A model generated the notes under the pieces. That model saw only the letters and a list, made by a program, of their open reading frames with translations, ran no database searches and was not told the DNA's origin. Source: Halopseudomonas bauzanensis (GTDB lineage: Bacteria > Pseudomonadota > Gammaproteobacteria > Pseudomonadales > Pseudomonadaceae). From it: 64,000 nucleotides of DNA. This document shows, piece by piece, positions 52,227 to 60,838 of this stretch. How positions within the stretch are numbered: position 1 is the first letter of the stretch; every line of letters begins with the position of its first letter. The stretch lies in contig NZ_FOUA01000001.1 in NCBI RefSeq assembly GCF_900114735.1, positions 257,559 to 321,558 on the forward strand, given 5' to 3'. Both the position numbers and the translations under genes were made by a program.

Positions 52227-52850
52227 ATGAGCACCCCCGCTACACCTCTGTCCCTGGCTTTGTCCCAACGCAAGTCCGATGAACGTGCTACGCCATTGAC
52301 AGCCTTTCGCATGGCGCGCCGCTGGTGGCTCGAAGGCCGCCGGCTGAACCTGTCGCTGCTGGCCGAGGAACTGGGCGTTGGCCGCGCCACCCTCATGCGC
52401 TGGGTCGGCAACAAGGACCTGCTGATGGGCGAGATTCTCTGGTCGCTGTACAAGGGCATCTATGATCAGGCGATCGAGAAAGCCAAAGTCGATCATCCGC
52501 AAAAAGGCATCGATTTCCTGGGTCAGATCTACAACGACGTCAATATTGCACTGATCAATGCCAAGCCGATGCATGACTTCCTGGCTGCCGAGCCGCAATG
52601 GGGCTTGCAGCTGTTGACGTCCAACCTTTCCGGTCTGCAGAAGCGGCTGATCGATGAATGGCAGGCGCTGTTCGAAGAGGAAATCAAAGCCGGCCGGATT
52701 AACCCGGAAATGGATGCCGACAGCCTGGCCTATTACATCATTCGCATTGGTGAAGGGGCCATCTACTGTGACCTGATCTGCGGTCGCACGCCTGACCCGG
52801 TGCGCGCCGCCCAGGCGTTCCGCCTATTGGCCAACGGCCATACCCGATAG
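52227..52850 (+). CDS. TetR-family regulator with QsdR-like C-terminal domain
   Basis: A 207-residue regulator. The HTH region (about 23-65) reads TAFRMARRWWLEGRRLNLSL and LAEELGVGRATLMRWVGNKD, with the usual TLMRWVGNKDLL of this subgroup. The ligand domain follows (FLAAEPQWGLQLLTSNLSGL). It lies after the hydrolase on the same strand, beyond a terminator, and ends next to the convergent rstB-like gene. The target is unknown; the hydrolase is a candidate. Confidence 0.85.
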   Translation: MSTPATPLSLALSQRKSDERATPLTAFRMARRWWLEGRRLNLSLLAEELGVGRATLMRWVGNKDLLMGEILWSLYKGIYDQAIEKAKVDHPQKGIDFLGQIYNDVNIALINAKPMHDFLAAEPQWGLQLLTSNLSGLQKRLIDEWQALFEEEIKAGRINPEMDADSLAYYIIRIGEGAIYCDLICGRTPDPVRAAQAFRLLANGHTR

Positions 52851-52859
52851 GGCCTGCCG

Positions 52860-54455
52860 CTAGCGGCGCCGTAACGGCCATTCGATGACGAAGCAGGCCC
52901 CACCGAGGGTCTGCGACGCTTCAGCTCGTGCCCTGCCGCCATGCCAGAACATGACGCGGCGCACAATCGACAAGCCGAGCCCATAGCCCCCCGATGAACG
53001 TGTGCGACTCAGGTCCATGCGCATGAACGGTGTGAAGACTTTCTCCCGGTAGGCCTCGGGAATACCCGGGCCGTCGTCCTCGATGGATATCCGACACATG
53101 CCATGCTGCACCTGGGTAGTGAGCCTGACCTTGCGGACGGCATGACGCATGGCGTTGCCGGTGAGATTGGTAATCGCCCGCTGAATGTAGCGCGGCTCGG
53201 CATCCACATGCCGGCCCAGCCCCCAGGTGTTGTCTACATGCTCCAGCTCGATGCTGGCATCCAATGGCGCCAGCTCGGCGATGACATGCTCGACCATCCG
53301 TGGAATATTGGTGCCTTTCATGGTGATGGCCGGCGCGCCTTGCTCCAGCCGCGCATAGGTAAGGATCTCATCCACCAGCCGGTCCAGTTCGTTGAGGTCC
53401 CCATCCATCCCTTCGCTGAAGCGCTTGCGGTCTTCAGCGGTTTCAGCGGCGTCGAGCATTTCCAGACCAAAGCGCAGACGGGCCACGGGCGTGCGCAGCT
53501 CGTGGGATACCGCCCCGATGGTTTCTCGCTGAATGCGCATCAACCGCTGCACATGGCCGGCCATTTCATTGAAGGCTCGGGCCAATCGCCCCACCGAATC
53601 CTGGCTGTGAATCTCGACCCGCGCGTCGAGATTGCCGCCACTGATCCGCACCGCAGTGGACTCCAGCGTCATCAGCCGCTGTTCCAGCTGACGTACCAGC
53701 AGATAGATCAGCAGACCGATCAGGGTCAGCGCCAGTAACCCCATGATGATCAGCAGCTCTGGTGGATAGGGGCGCATCTGGTACAGCGGCCCCAGGTGCA
53801 GGATCCACTGTGTATCGGGAATTTTCAGATAGAGCATCACCGAATCGCCATCCGGCCCGAGGGTCATCACGGTATCGCTTTCATCCAGGCGGCGGATCTG
53901 GTCCGGATCCAGATCCGACTCGTGTCGACGGGTAAGCTGCAACGGGTAACCGAAGCCCTTCTCCCTGCGCAGCTCCTGCAGCCGGGCCGGCATGTCTGCC
54001 TCCGGCCGGCGTACCAGTTCGTCGGCGATGAGAAAAAGCGTTGCCCTGCCCAACTGCTCGGAAATGCGCTGGATATCCGCCATCAACACGGCTTCATCGG
54101 CCATATCCACCAGCGCCAGCACCCGTATCTCATCCGGCTCGGCGGGCTCCACCAGGACCCGGCCACGAATCAGTTTCGTCCGACTGGATGAGTCCAGCCG
54201 CAAAGATTCGATGTTCTCGATATGCAATGGCACACCCATTAGCCGTTCCCACAGACTCAGTACGCGCTGGCGCTCGGACGTGTCCATCGGCTGGAGATTG
54301 TCCGCCATCATCCGAAAGGTGCCGCTGGCGATACGCTCGCGGTAGTCTCCGGCCCGCACCCCGTTGATCAGCTGAATACTCAGCAGACTGACCAGCGATA
54401 CCGTGACCAACACCAACAGCATCCCCCCGTAGATGCGCAGGAAGATTGAGTTCAC
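52860..54455 (-). CDS. rstB: Sensor histidine kinase, RstB-like
   Basis: Membrane sensor of 531 residues. TM1 at about 7-26 (GGMLLVLVTVSLVSLLSI), a periplasmic sensor of some 200 residues, TM2 at about 230-250 (LLIIMGLLALTLIGLLIYLLV), a HAMP domain, and then the dimerisation domain with the phosphoacceptor His in GAVSHELRTPVARLRFG (about residue 315). ATPase boxes are NLTGNAMRHAV, EDDGPGIPEAYREKVF and GYGLGLSIVRRVMFWHGG. Its start overlaps the rstA stop, so both are co-expressed. The stimulus is unknown. Confidence 0.88.
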   Translation of the reverse strand: MNSIFLRIYGGMLLVLVTVSLVSLLSIQLINGVRAGDYRERIASGTFRMMADNLQPMDTSERQRVLSLWERLMGVPLHIENIESLRLDSSSRTKLIRGRVLVEPAEPDEIRVLALVDMADEAVLMADIQRISEQLGRATLFLIADELVRRPEADMPARLQELRREKGFGYPLQLTRRHESDLDPDQIRRLDESDTVMTLGPDGDSVMLYLKIPDTQWILHLGPLYQMRPYPPELLIIMGLLALTLIGLLIYLLVRQLEQRLMTLESTAVRISGGNLDARVEIHSQDSVGRLARAFNEMAGHVQRLMRIQRETIGAVSHELRTPVARLRFGLEMLDAAETAEDRKRFSEGMDGDLNELDRLVDEILTYARLEQGAPAITMKGTNIPRMVEHVIAELAPLDASIELEHVDNTWGLGRHVDAEPRYIQRAITNLTGNAMRHAVRKVRLTTQVQHGMCRISIEDDGPGIPEAYREKVFTPFMRMDLSRTRSSGGYGLGLSIVRRVMFWHGGRARAEASQTLGGACFVIEWPLRRR

Positions 54456-55168
54456 GGCAGATCCGGCTCAGGGGCGACGAACAGATAGCCCTTGCTGCGT
54501 ACGGTCTTGATCAGTCGCGGCATATCAGGATCGTCACCGATTTTGGGCCGGATGCGCGAGATGCGTACGTCGATGGAGCGGTCCTGGCCGTCATACTCTA
54601 TACCGCGCAGGGCGACGAAGGTCTCTTCACGACTGAGAGTGCGCCCGGCGTTGCTGGCCAACAACCAAAGCAGATCGAATTCGGCGCCGGTCAGATCGAT
54701 CAACTCATTGTTCAGCCAGGCTTCACGACGAATGTTGTCGATCACCAGGGCACCGAAGGCGAGCCGCGTCGAGGGGGCCGCCGGGGCGCCGGCTTCGGCC
54801 CGCCGCAGCAGCACACGGATACGCGCGAGCAGCACCTGGGGCCGCACGGGTTTGCTGACGAAGTCATCCGCGCCCTGCTCCAGACCCTGGATATGATCCT
54901 GATCATCGTTGCGCGCGGTCAGCATCAGAATCGGGCGGGCGAAACCGCCCTCTCGCAGGCGACGGCAGATCGACAGACCATCTTCGCCCGGCAACATCAG
55001 ATCCAGTACCACCAATGCCGGGGGGTTGGCCAGAATACGCTCGACCGCCTCTGCGCCATCTTCGATCAACTCGACCTGCAAGCCCTGCGACTGCAGAAAT
55101 TCGCCGATCAGCGCTGCCAGCTTGATGTCGTCTTCGACAATGACAATACGTTCTTTCTCTGCGTGCAT
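54452..55168 (-). CDS. rstA: Response regulator, RstA-like (OmpR family)
   Basis: OmpR-type regulator of 238 residues. The receiver has the acidic pocket IVEDD near residue 11, phosphoacceptor Asp56 in LVVLDLMLPGEDG, Thr in LMLTARND and Lys in DFVSKPVRP. The C-terminal winged helix shows LTGAEFDLLWLLASNAGR and DRSIDVRISRIRPKIG. Start at 55168 (MHAEKERIVIVEDD); the 18-codon upstream extension has no family similarity. Paired with the kinase gene downstream. Confidence 0.92.
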   Translation of the reverse strand: MHAEKERIVIVEDDIKLAALIGEFLQSQGLQVELIEDGAEAVERILANPPALVVLDLMLPGEDGLSICRRLREGGFARPILMLTARNDDQDHIQGLEQGADDFVSKPVRPQVLLARIRVLLRRAEAGAPAAPSTRLAFGALVIDNIRREAWLNNELIDLTGAEFDLLWLLASNAGRTLSREETFVALRGIEYDGQDRSIDVRISRIRPKIGDDPDMPRLIKTVRSKGYLFVAPEPDLP

Positions 55169-55224
55169 TCCCACTACCCTTGGGTTACATCCGGAAGGAG
55201 ACGCAGATTGTATCATCGGCAATA

Positions 55225-55250
55225 GAAAAGGCCGGCGAAATGCCGACCTT
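55225..55250 (-). terminator. Terminator after the csbD-like gene
   Basis: The minus strand has AAGGTCGGC-ATTTC-GCCGGCCTT then TTC, a 9-bp stem (one G-U) starting 18 bases after the stop. Confidence 0.7.
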
Positions 55251-55267
55251 TGTCTGAGGGGAGTGGA

Positions 55268-55447
55268 TCAGGCCTTGTCGATCTGGTCCTTCAATGCGCT
55301 CTTGGCGCGCCCTTTCACCTGCTGGGCTTCACCCTTGCGCTCCTGCATGCGACCTTCGGCGCGTGTGCTCGGCTTGCCACTGGCCTGCTTGCCCTTGCCC
55401 ACGACTTCGTTCACTTTGCCTTTCATCTTGTCTTTTGCTGCGGTCAT
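55268..55447 (-). CDS. CsbD-family stress protein
   Basis: A 59-residue highly charged protein too short for most gene callers. It reads MTAAKDKMKGKVNEVVGKGK at the start, and QASGKPSTRAEGRMQERKGE and AQQVKGRAKSALKDQIDKA further on, the Lys/Gly-rich CsbD pattern (KGxxxEVxGK). CsbD proteins rise under general stress; function unknown. It stands with uspA on the minus strand, 61 bases from it, and could share its promoter. Confidence 0.88.
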   Translation of the reverse strand: MTAAKDKMKGKVNEVVGKGKQASGKPSTRAEGRMQERKGEAQQVKGRAKSALKDQIDKA

Positions 55448-55508
55448 TATTTGAACCTCTGTCAGCTGAGTACATAATATCCGACTGGGCGAAGCGACAA
55501 GGGTTCAG

Positions 55509-55937
55509 TTATTTCACCAGCAGGACCGGCACGTTCACATCATGCACCACCCGCGTGGCGACTGACCCCATGACCAGATTGCCCAGGCTGCCCATGCCGC
55601 GGGTGCCCATGACCACCGTGTCGCAGTTATGCCGCTTCACCGCCGCGACAACTTCGGTAACCACATCGCCTACCGTCTCGTGAGTTTCATAACGCACGGA
55701 GGCGGCCTGCAGCATCTGCACCGCTTCGGCATTGATTGAGGCCGCGTGTTTCAGCGCTCCCTGACGGAGGTCTTCCAACATCGACGCAGGGACGTAATTG
55801 CCGTACAGATTGGCTTCCCGCTGGACGTTCAGCACATGCACCAGGATATCCGGATAGGCCTTGGCGGCCTCGACCAGATAATTCACGGCGCGCTTGGCGG
55901 AATCGGATCCGTCGAATGGAACCAGTACGTTCTGCAT
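55509..55937 (-). CDS. uspA: Universal stress protein UspA
   Basis: USP fold of 142 residues. The ATP-binding motif is visible as VVMGTRGMGSLGNLVMGSVA and VPVLLVK at the end; the start MQNVLVPFDGSDSAKRAVNY carries the conserved Asp. In Pseudomonas such proteins support anaerobic and stationary survival. A strong Anr box at 56001-56014 and a TATGCT -10 at the right distance make it a likely Anr-activated gene. Confidence 0.92.
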   Translation of the reverse strand: MQNVLVPFDGSDSAKRAVNYLVEAAKAYPDILVHVLNVQREANLYGNYVPASMLEDLRQGALKHAASINAEAVQMLQAASVRYETHETVGDVVTEVVAAVKRHNCDTVVMGTRGMGSLGNLVMGSVATRVVHDVNVPVLLVK

Positions 55938-56000
55938 AATCTACTCCTTTCTCGTGTTCTGCTCTGCCTTGAGCATAGTCCGTAAACCCTTATCCCGCAT

Positions 56001-56014
56001 TTGATCTGCGTCAA
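56001..56014 (-). promoter_or_regulatory. Anr (FNR-type) box upstream of uspA
   Basis: TTGAT-CTGC-GTCAA, 9 of 10 consensus positions. Its centre lies about 41 bases upstream of the start point implied by TATGCT at 55972-55977, the class II activator position. Confidence 0.8.
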
Positions 56015-56212
56015 GGATGGGCAAAAAGGCCGCTTGGCTTATCAAGCGCACCGGCGCGGTGCGGGCGTACTCATCCCGACCCACAATCTGGATTATGTTT
56101 TCCTGATAACCTATTGAATAAAAACGTAAAAATAGATATGGCGAGAAAATTGCTATGTAGAAAGTGCCAACCGATCCCTTTTGCGGATCATCGACACGGA
56201 GTAATACATTAA

Positions 56213-56938
56213 ATGAAAAAGCTCACCATCTGCATAGCCACCATCAGCACGCTGGGTCTCTCCAACCTGAGCCATGGCGAATCCTTCGATACTGCCGTCG
56301 GCCAGATCGATACCAGCATGAATGTCATGCTGGCGACCGACTATATCTGGCGCGGCCAGTCACAGACCGCCGGCAAGGGCGCGATTCAGGGTGGATTGGA
56401 TATCAGTCATGAAAGTGGCCTGTTTATCGGCACCTGGGCATCGAATGTGGATGACGAGGCGTTTGGCGGGGCCAGCGTCGAATGGGATTACTACGCCGGC
56501 TTTGCCGGCGAGCTGACCGAGGCGCTGAGCTATGACCTGACCTGGATCGCCTATGAATATCCCGGCGGCGATGATGTGGACACATCCTACGAGATCATCA
56601 GCACCCTGGGGTTTCATGACCTGACGCTGGGCGCCAAGTATGCCTACCACCCGAGCTCGGCCATCTACGGTTTCGTCGGGTATGAATTCGCCCTGCCGTG
56701 GGAGACCACACTTGGGCTGCATTATGGCTATACCGATAGCAAGGACAGTCTGAGCGAGGTGGAGAGCGGTGAGAGCTACCAGGATTGGGCGGTGTCGGTG
56801 GGCAAGACGGTGATTGGTCTGGACCTGGCGTTGATGTATTCGGACACCAGCCTGAAAGATGGGACCTGCGAGGAGTGGTATGGCAAGGCGACTTACTGCG
56901 ATGCCAATGTCACCTTCTCGGCGTCGCGGTCGTTCTGA
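56213..56938 (+). CDS. TorF-family putative outer-membrane porin
   Basis: A 241-residue exported protein of the TIGR02001/Gcw_chp family. Signal peptide MKKLTICIATISTLGLSNLSHG, then MNVMLATDYIWRGQSQTAGKGAIQGGLDI, the conserved start, cut here only by length. The rest has alternating aromatic beta strands (VEWDYYAGF, LTWIAYEYPGG, LGLHYGYTD) and ends in Phe (SASRSF), the outer-membrane insertion signal. Transport substrate unknown. Confidence 0.85.
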   Translation: MKKLTICIATISTLGLSNLSHGESFDTAVGQIDTSMNVMLATDYIWRGQSQTAGKGAIQGGLDISHESGLFIGTWASNVDDEAFGGASVEWDYYAGFAGELTEALSYDLTWIAYEYPGGDDVDTSYEIISTLGFHDLTLGAKYAYHPSSAIYGFVGYEFALPWETTLGLHYGYTDSKDSLSEVESGESYQDWAVSVGKTVIGLDLALMYSDTSLKDGTCEEWYGKATYCDANVTFSASRSF

Positions 56939-57011
56939 AAAGCCCGCGCTCCGGGCATTTCATAAAGCAGCGAAGGCCGGGCTGATGCCCGGCCTCCAGC
57001 AAAGAGGTAAC

Positions 57012-57578
57012 TCAGGCCCGCGGCAGGGTAACGCCGCGCTGGCCCTGGTACTTGCCGCCCCGATCCTTGTAGGACACTTCACAAGCTTCGTCGGACTCGA
57101 AGAACAGCATCTGCGCCACGCCTTCATTGGCGTAGATCTTCGCCGGCAGTGTGGTGGTGTTGGAGAACTCCAGAGTAACGTGACCTTCCCATTCCGGCTC
57201 CAGCGGGGTGACGTTGACGATGATGCCGCAACGGGCGTAGGTACTCTTGCCCAGGCAGATGGTCAGTACGTTACGCGGGATGCGGAAATATTCCACGGTG
57301 CGGGCCAGCGCGAAGGAGTTCGGCGGAATGATGCAGACGTCACTCTTGACGTCGACGAAGCTCTTCTCGTCGAAATGCTTCGGGTCGACGGTGGCCGAGT
57401 GGATGTTGGTGAACACCTTGAATTCATCGGCGCAGCGTACATCGTAGCCGTAGCTGGACACGCCGTAGGAGATCACCCGCTCGCCCTCCTCGCCACGTAT
57501 CTGACGCTCGACAAAGGGCTCGATCATCCCATGTTCCTGGGACATGCGGCGTATCCAACGGTCCGATTTGATGCTCAT
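57012..57578 (-). CDS. dcd: dCTP deaminase
   Basis: Deaminates dCTP to dUTP, feeding dTMP synthesis. It has 188 residues from the ATG at 57578 ([20 protein letters not shown]), the normal length. Conserved blocks: [69 protein letters not shown] in part, and [12 protein letters not shown] at the end. The open frame upstream to 57773 lacks similarity. Near mrp/apbC as in other Pseudomonas. Confidence 0.95.
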   Translation of the reverse strand: MSIKSDRWIRRMSQEHGMIEPFVERQIRGEEGERVISYGVSSYGYDVRCADEFKVFTNIHSATVDPKHFDEKSFVDVKSDVCIIPPNSFALARTVEYFRIPRNVLTICLGKSTYARCGIIVNVTPLEPEWEGHVTLEFSNTTTLPAKIYANEGVAQMLFFESDEACEVSYKDRGGKYQGQRGVTLPRA

Positions 57579-57702
57579 GGGTTTGTCCTGATCCAAGCGT
57601 TGAAAAGAGGGCCTGCATATTACCGGGTATTGGGCGGACACTAAAGCCTCGGGCAACATCGTCCGCCTTTCGGGTGTAGCGCCCGGCGCCATGGGCGGTG
57701 GA

Positions 57703-58794
57703 TCAATCCTCGCTGATGCTGATATCCGGCATGGCGCTCTGGCCGGCGCGGGCGGCGATGCGGGCGCCGACATGGCGGGCCATGTCCTGGTAGATCATGC
57801 TGATCTGGCATTCCGGCTCGGCGATGACCGTGGGTTTGCCGCCATCGGCCTGCTCGCGGATCATCATCGACAACGGCATGGATGCCAACAGGTCAACGCC
57901 GTATTCGTCCGACAGCCGCTCGCCGCCACCCTCGCCGAACAGGTGCTCGGCATGGCCGCAGTTGGAGCAGATGTGCACGGCCATGTTCTCCACCACACCC
58001 AGTACTGGAATATTGACCTTGCCAAACATCTCGATGCCCCTGCGCGCATCCAGCAGGGCGATGTCCTGGGGAGTAGTGACGATAACCGCGCCGGTAACGG
58101 GTACTTTCTGCGCCAGGGTCAGCTGGATGTCGCCGGTACCCGGCGGCATGTCGATCACCAGATAGTCCAGGTCATCCCAGGCGCTCTGGGTCAGCAGTTG
58201 CATCAGGGCGCCGGAGACCATCGGCCCGCGCCAGGCCAGAGGGGTATTGTCATCGGCGAGAAAGGCCATGGTCATGACCTGCAAGCCGTGGGCATGGGGT
58301 GGAACAAAGAATTTCTCGTCGCGTACCTGGGGGCGGGTACCGGAGGGCACGCCCAGCATCATGCCCATGCTGGGGCCATAGATATCGGCATCCAGTACAC
58401 CGACCCGCGCTCCTTCACCGGCCAGTGCCAGGGCCAGGTTGACGGCGGTGGTGGATTTGCCGACGCCGCCCTTGCCCGAGGCAACAGCGATGATGTTCTT
58501 GACGTTGGCCAGGGCCGGAATGCTGCCCTGCGCAGGAGCGGCGGGCACTTCCCAGCGCACCGTGATGGCCGCCGAATCCACACCCGCCACATTCTCGACC
58601 GCCACCTTCAGCATCTCGCCGATGCCATTGACGATGTTGTTCGCCGCATAGCCCAGCACCAGCTCGGCAGTCACCCGGTTGCCATCGATCTGCAGCGACC
58701 GCAGACAACCCGAGCTCAGCAGGTCGGTCTTGAGGTAAGGGTCCTGGTAGCTGGCCAGGGCCTGTTCTACAGCGGAGCGGTCAATCTGCGTCAT
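57703..58794 (-). CDS. apbC: Iron-sulfur cluster carrier Mrp/ApbC
   Basis: ATPase of 363 residues that binds and delivers Fe-S clusters. An N-terminal MIP18-like domain ([20 protein letters not shown]) precedes the P-loop domain, whose deviant Walker A is [10 protein letters not shown] (106-115). The cluster-binding CxxC is in [30 protein letters not shown] and [15 protein letters not shown] are the switch motifs. Start [16 protein letters not shown] at 58794; an earlier ATG is eight codons upstream. Confidence 0.93.
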   Translation of the reverse strand: MTQIDRSAVEQALASYQDPYLKTDLLSSGCLRSLQIDGNRVTAELVLGYAANNIVNGIGEMLKVAVENVAGVDSAAITVRWEVPAAPAQGSIPALANVKNIIAVASGKGGVGKSTTAVNLALALAGEGARVGVLDADIYGPSMGMMLGVPSGTRPQVRDEKFFVPPHAHGLQVMTMAFLADDNTPLAWRGPMVSGALMQLLTQSAWDDLDYLVIDMPPGTGDIQLTLAQKVPVTGAVIVTTPQDIALLDARRGIEMFGKVNIPVLGVVENMAVHICSNCGHAEHLFGEGGGERLSDEYGVDLLASMPLSMMIREQADGGKPTVIAEPECQISMIYQDMARHVGARIAARAGQSAMPDISISED

Positions 58795-58868
58795 GGCGTA
58801 CATCCTATGGGGAAACAATACCCCACATGCTACTGCCTGGAGCGCCGATTGACCACGCCGCAGAGCGG

Positions 58869-60059
58869 TCAGGGAGTTACCGACTCCGCAGCATCATCAC
58901 TGGCGTTGTCGGCATGGTCCAGCTCGGGCTGCGTTGGCGACTCGCCCGGTGCGATGCTGTCATTGGTCTCGGTGGTCGGTACCGGCTCGTCCGCCGACTC
59001 GGGGGCGCCCTCCTCGACCAGTTCAAGCAATGCATTGAGCAGGTTCTCGCCCCGGTCACCGACCATGTCCACAAACACATCACGTACCGGCAGGCTGCGC
59101 TCACGGAACACCGCGCGCTCCTCGGGAGTGAGACGGATGACTTCGATGTCGCTGTTCTCGGTGATGATGTTCAGCCGCTCGGTGTTCAGCCGGGTCTGGA
59201 CCTCGTGAATGTAAGGCACCAGCTCGACAACGGCATCTTCGATGACCTGCTCATGCTCGTCGGACAGGTTGTCGTACCAGTCGGCATTGGCCATGACGGT
59301 AGCGATGAACTGGGCCTGGTTGGCAAAGATCATGTAATCCTGCACCTGGTAAAAGTCCATTTCCTGGTGGGCGAACACCGGCTGGATGTTGCCGTCCAGC
59401 TGTCCCAGTTGCAGGCCGCTGTAGAGCTCGCCGTATTCCATGGTGGTGGGGTTGGCACCATAGGCGCTGTAGGTCTCGCGCAACAGCCGGTTATCCATGG
59501 TGCGGATGGCCAGCCCGGCGAAGTCCTCGGGAGTGCGTACCGCCTTGTTGGCAGTCCAGACCTGCCAGCCCTCGGGCACGATCGCCAGGGGATGCAGACT
59601 GCGTTCCCGGAAGGAGTCGATCAGATCATCGTTTTTGCGAAACGCTTCGTCATTGAGGATCTGGGTGTTGCTCAGCTCATCGTCGGTAAGAATGAAGTTC
59701 AGACTGAACAGCTGAGATTCAGGCACCGTGCCGCCGAGAAAGCCTGAACCGAACGCCAGTTGAACTGAACCAGCCTGCACCTGATCATAAATATCGGTGA
59801 GACCGCCAAGCTGGCCGTAGGGAAACAAGCGGACTTCCACTTGCCCGTCAGTCTTTTCACTGACTATTTCTGCGAAGCGATTGGCGTATTCATATTGCAC
59901 ACTGCCTTCGATTTCTTCCAACCCGAAACGCCAGACTTCGACCTGGCCGGTTGCCGGTTGTTCATCCTTGGCAGTCTGCGCTTTCTGCTGCTCATCGTCT
60001 CCGCCACAGGCCGTCAGAATCAAGGCCGCAGCGCCTATCCATCCATTTCTCCATTTCAT
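58869..60059 (-). CDS. TRAP solute-binding lipoprotein DctP
   Basis: Binding component of a TRAP system, 396 residues. Instead of a cleaved secretory signal it has a lipoprotein signal (AALILTACGG, Cys18), so it is membrane-tethered. The DctP signature appears as LAIRTMDNRLLRETYSAYGA and TMEYGELYSGLQLGQLDGN, with the carboxylate-binding Arg in IRTM. The last 50 residues form an acidic low-complexity tail (ADEPVPTTETNDSIAP) not usual in DctP. It is divergent from its presumed permease genes. The ligand is unknown. Confidence 0.88.
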   Translation of the reverse strand: MKWRNGWIGAAALILTACGGDDEQQKAQTAKDEQPATGQVEVWRFGLEEIEGSVQYEYANRFAEIVSEKTDGQVEVRLFPYGQLGGLTDIYDQVQAGSVQLAFGSGFLGGTVPESQLFSLNFILTDDELSNTQILNDEAFRKNDDLIDSFRERSLHPLAIVPEGWQVWTANKAVRTPEDFAGLAIRTMDNRLLRETYSAYGANPTTMEYGELYSGLQLGQLDGNIQPVFAHQEMDFYQVQDYMIFANQAQFIATVMANADWYDNLSDEHEQVIEDAVVELVPYIHEVQTRLNTERLNIITENSDIEVIRLTPEERAVFRERSLPVRDVFVDMVGDRGENLLNALLELVEEGAPESADEPVPTTETNDSIAPGESPTQPELDHADNASDDAAESVTP

Positions 60060-60244
60060 GGAACATTCCTCATCTATTGTTCTTGTAACCACAGGAAACA
60101 CTATCACAGGCTTCGCAGATGTCCATGTTTGGGCCGTGCAATTGAAAAAAAGATCCTGTATTTTTGAAAAACAAGCGCAGCGGCGGCGATTATCCTTCGT
60201 ACAAGAATGATAAACTTAGCAGCAGCCGAACCAGGAAGGAGTGT

Positions 60245-60838
60245 ATGCCCAAGCCCGCAGACTCGACGGCAAGCCCTGTTGTCCGAGCACTGAGCACCAT
60301 CGACCGCCTCACCGAAGGGGTGGAAAAACTGATTCTCGGCGGCAGCGTACTGTTTCTGACTGCTCTTCTGGTACTTCATGTGCTGGCGCGGCAGCTGTTT
60401 GACAGTGGCATTCCCGGCCAGGTCGAGCTGACCCAGTTCAGCCTGGTCATCATGACCTTCGCCGGCCTGGGTTATGCCGTGCGCCGGGCACGCCACATCG
60501 CCATGTCAGCCTTTTATGATCAGTTGCGCGGCCGACCACGCAAGGCATTGCTGGTATTCATCTGCCTGGTCTCGGGCGCAATGATGATGTTCTTCGCGTG
60601 GCATGCCTGGGGTTATGTCAGCAGTATCCGTGCCGTGGGCCGTACGTCCTCAGCGCTGGGCATTGCTCTGTGGATTCCCTATCTGATGGCGCCGATCGGC
60701 TTTGCCCTGGCCGGCATCCAATATTGGCTGACGGCCACGCGCAATCTCACCTCCCGGCACATCTACCGCTCCTTCACCGAGCTGGAACGCTACGACGACG
60801 TGCCGACCGAGGGTGCGGTCGAGACTGGGACCAACTGA
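60245..60838 (+). CDS. TRAP small permease DctQ
   Basis: Membrane protein of 197 residues with four helices (ILGGSVLFLTALLVLHVLA, VIMTFAGLGYAVRRARHIAM, LLVFICLVSGAMMMFFAW, LMAPIGFALAGIQYWL). The DctQ pattern VELTQFSLVIMTFAGLGYAV is present. Its stop overlaps the DctM start (TGATG). Divergent from the DctP lipoprotein gene over 185 bases. Confidence 0.88.
   Translation: MPKPADSTASPVVRALSTIDRLTEGVEKLILGGSVLFLTALLVLHVLARQLFDSGIPGQVELTQFSLVIMTFAGLGYAVRRARHIAMSAFYDQLRGRPRKALLVFICLVSGAMMMFFAWHAWGYVSSIRAVGRTSSALGIALWIPYLMAPIGFALAGIQYWLTATRNLTSRHIYRSFTELERYDDVPTEGAVETGTN

Noticed and set aside
56975..56996. GGCCGGGC/GCCCGGCC hairpin between the TorF-like gene and dcd as a terminator
   Set aside because: Good stem but no T run on either strand; may still slow polymerase.
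57691..59208. A 505-codon plus-strand frame across apbC and dctP
   Set aside because: Histidine- and glycine-rich antisense reading of Mrp and the DctP lipoprotein; no coherent domain.
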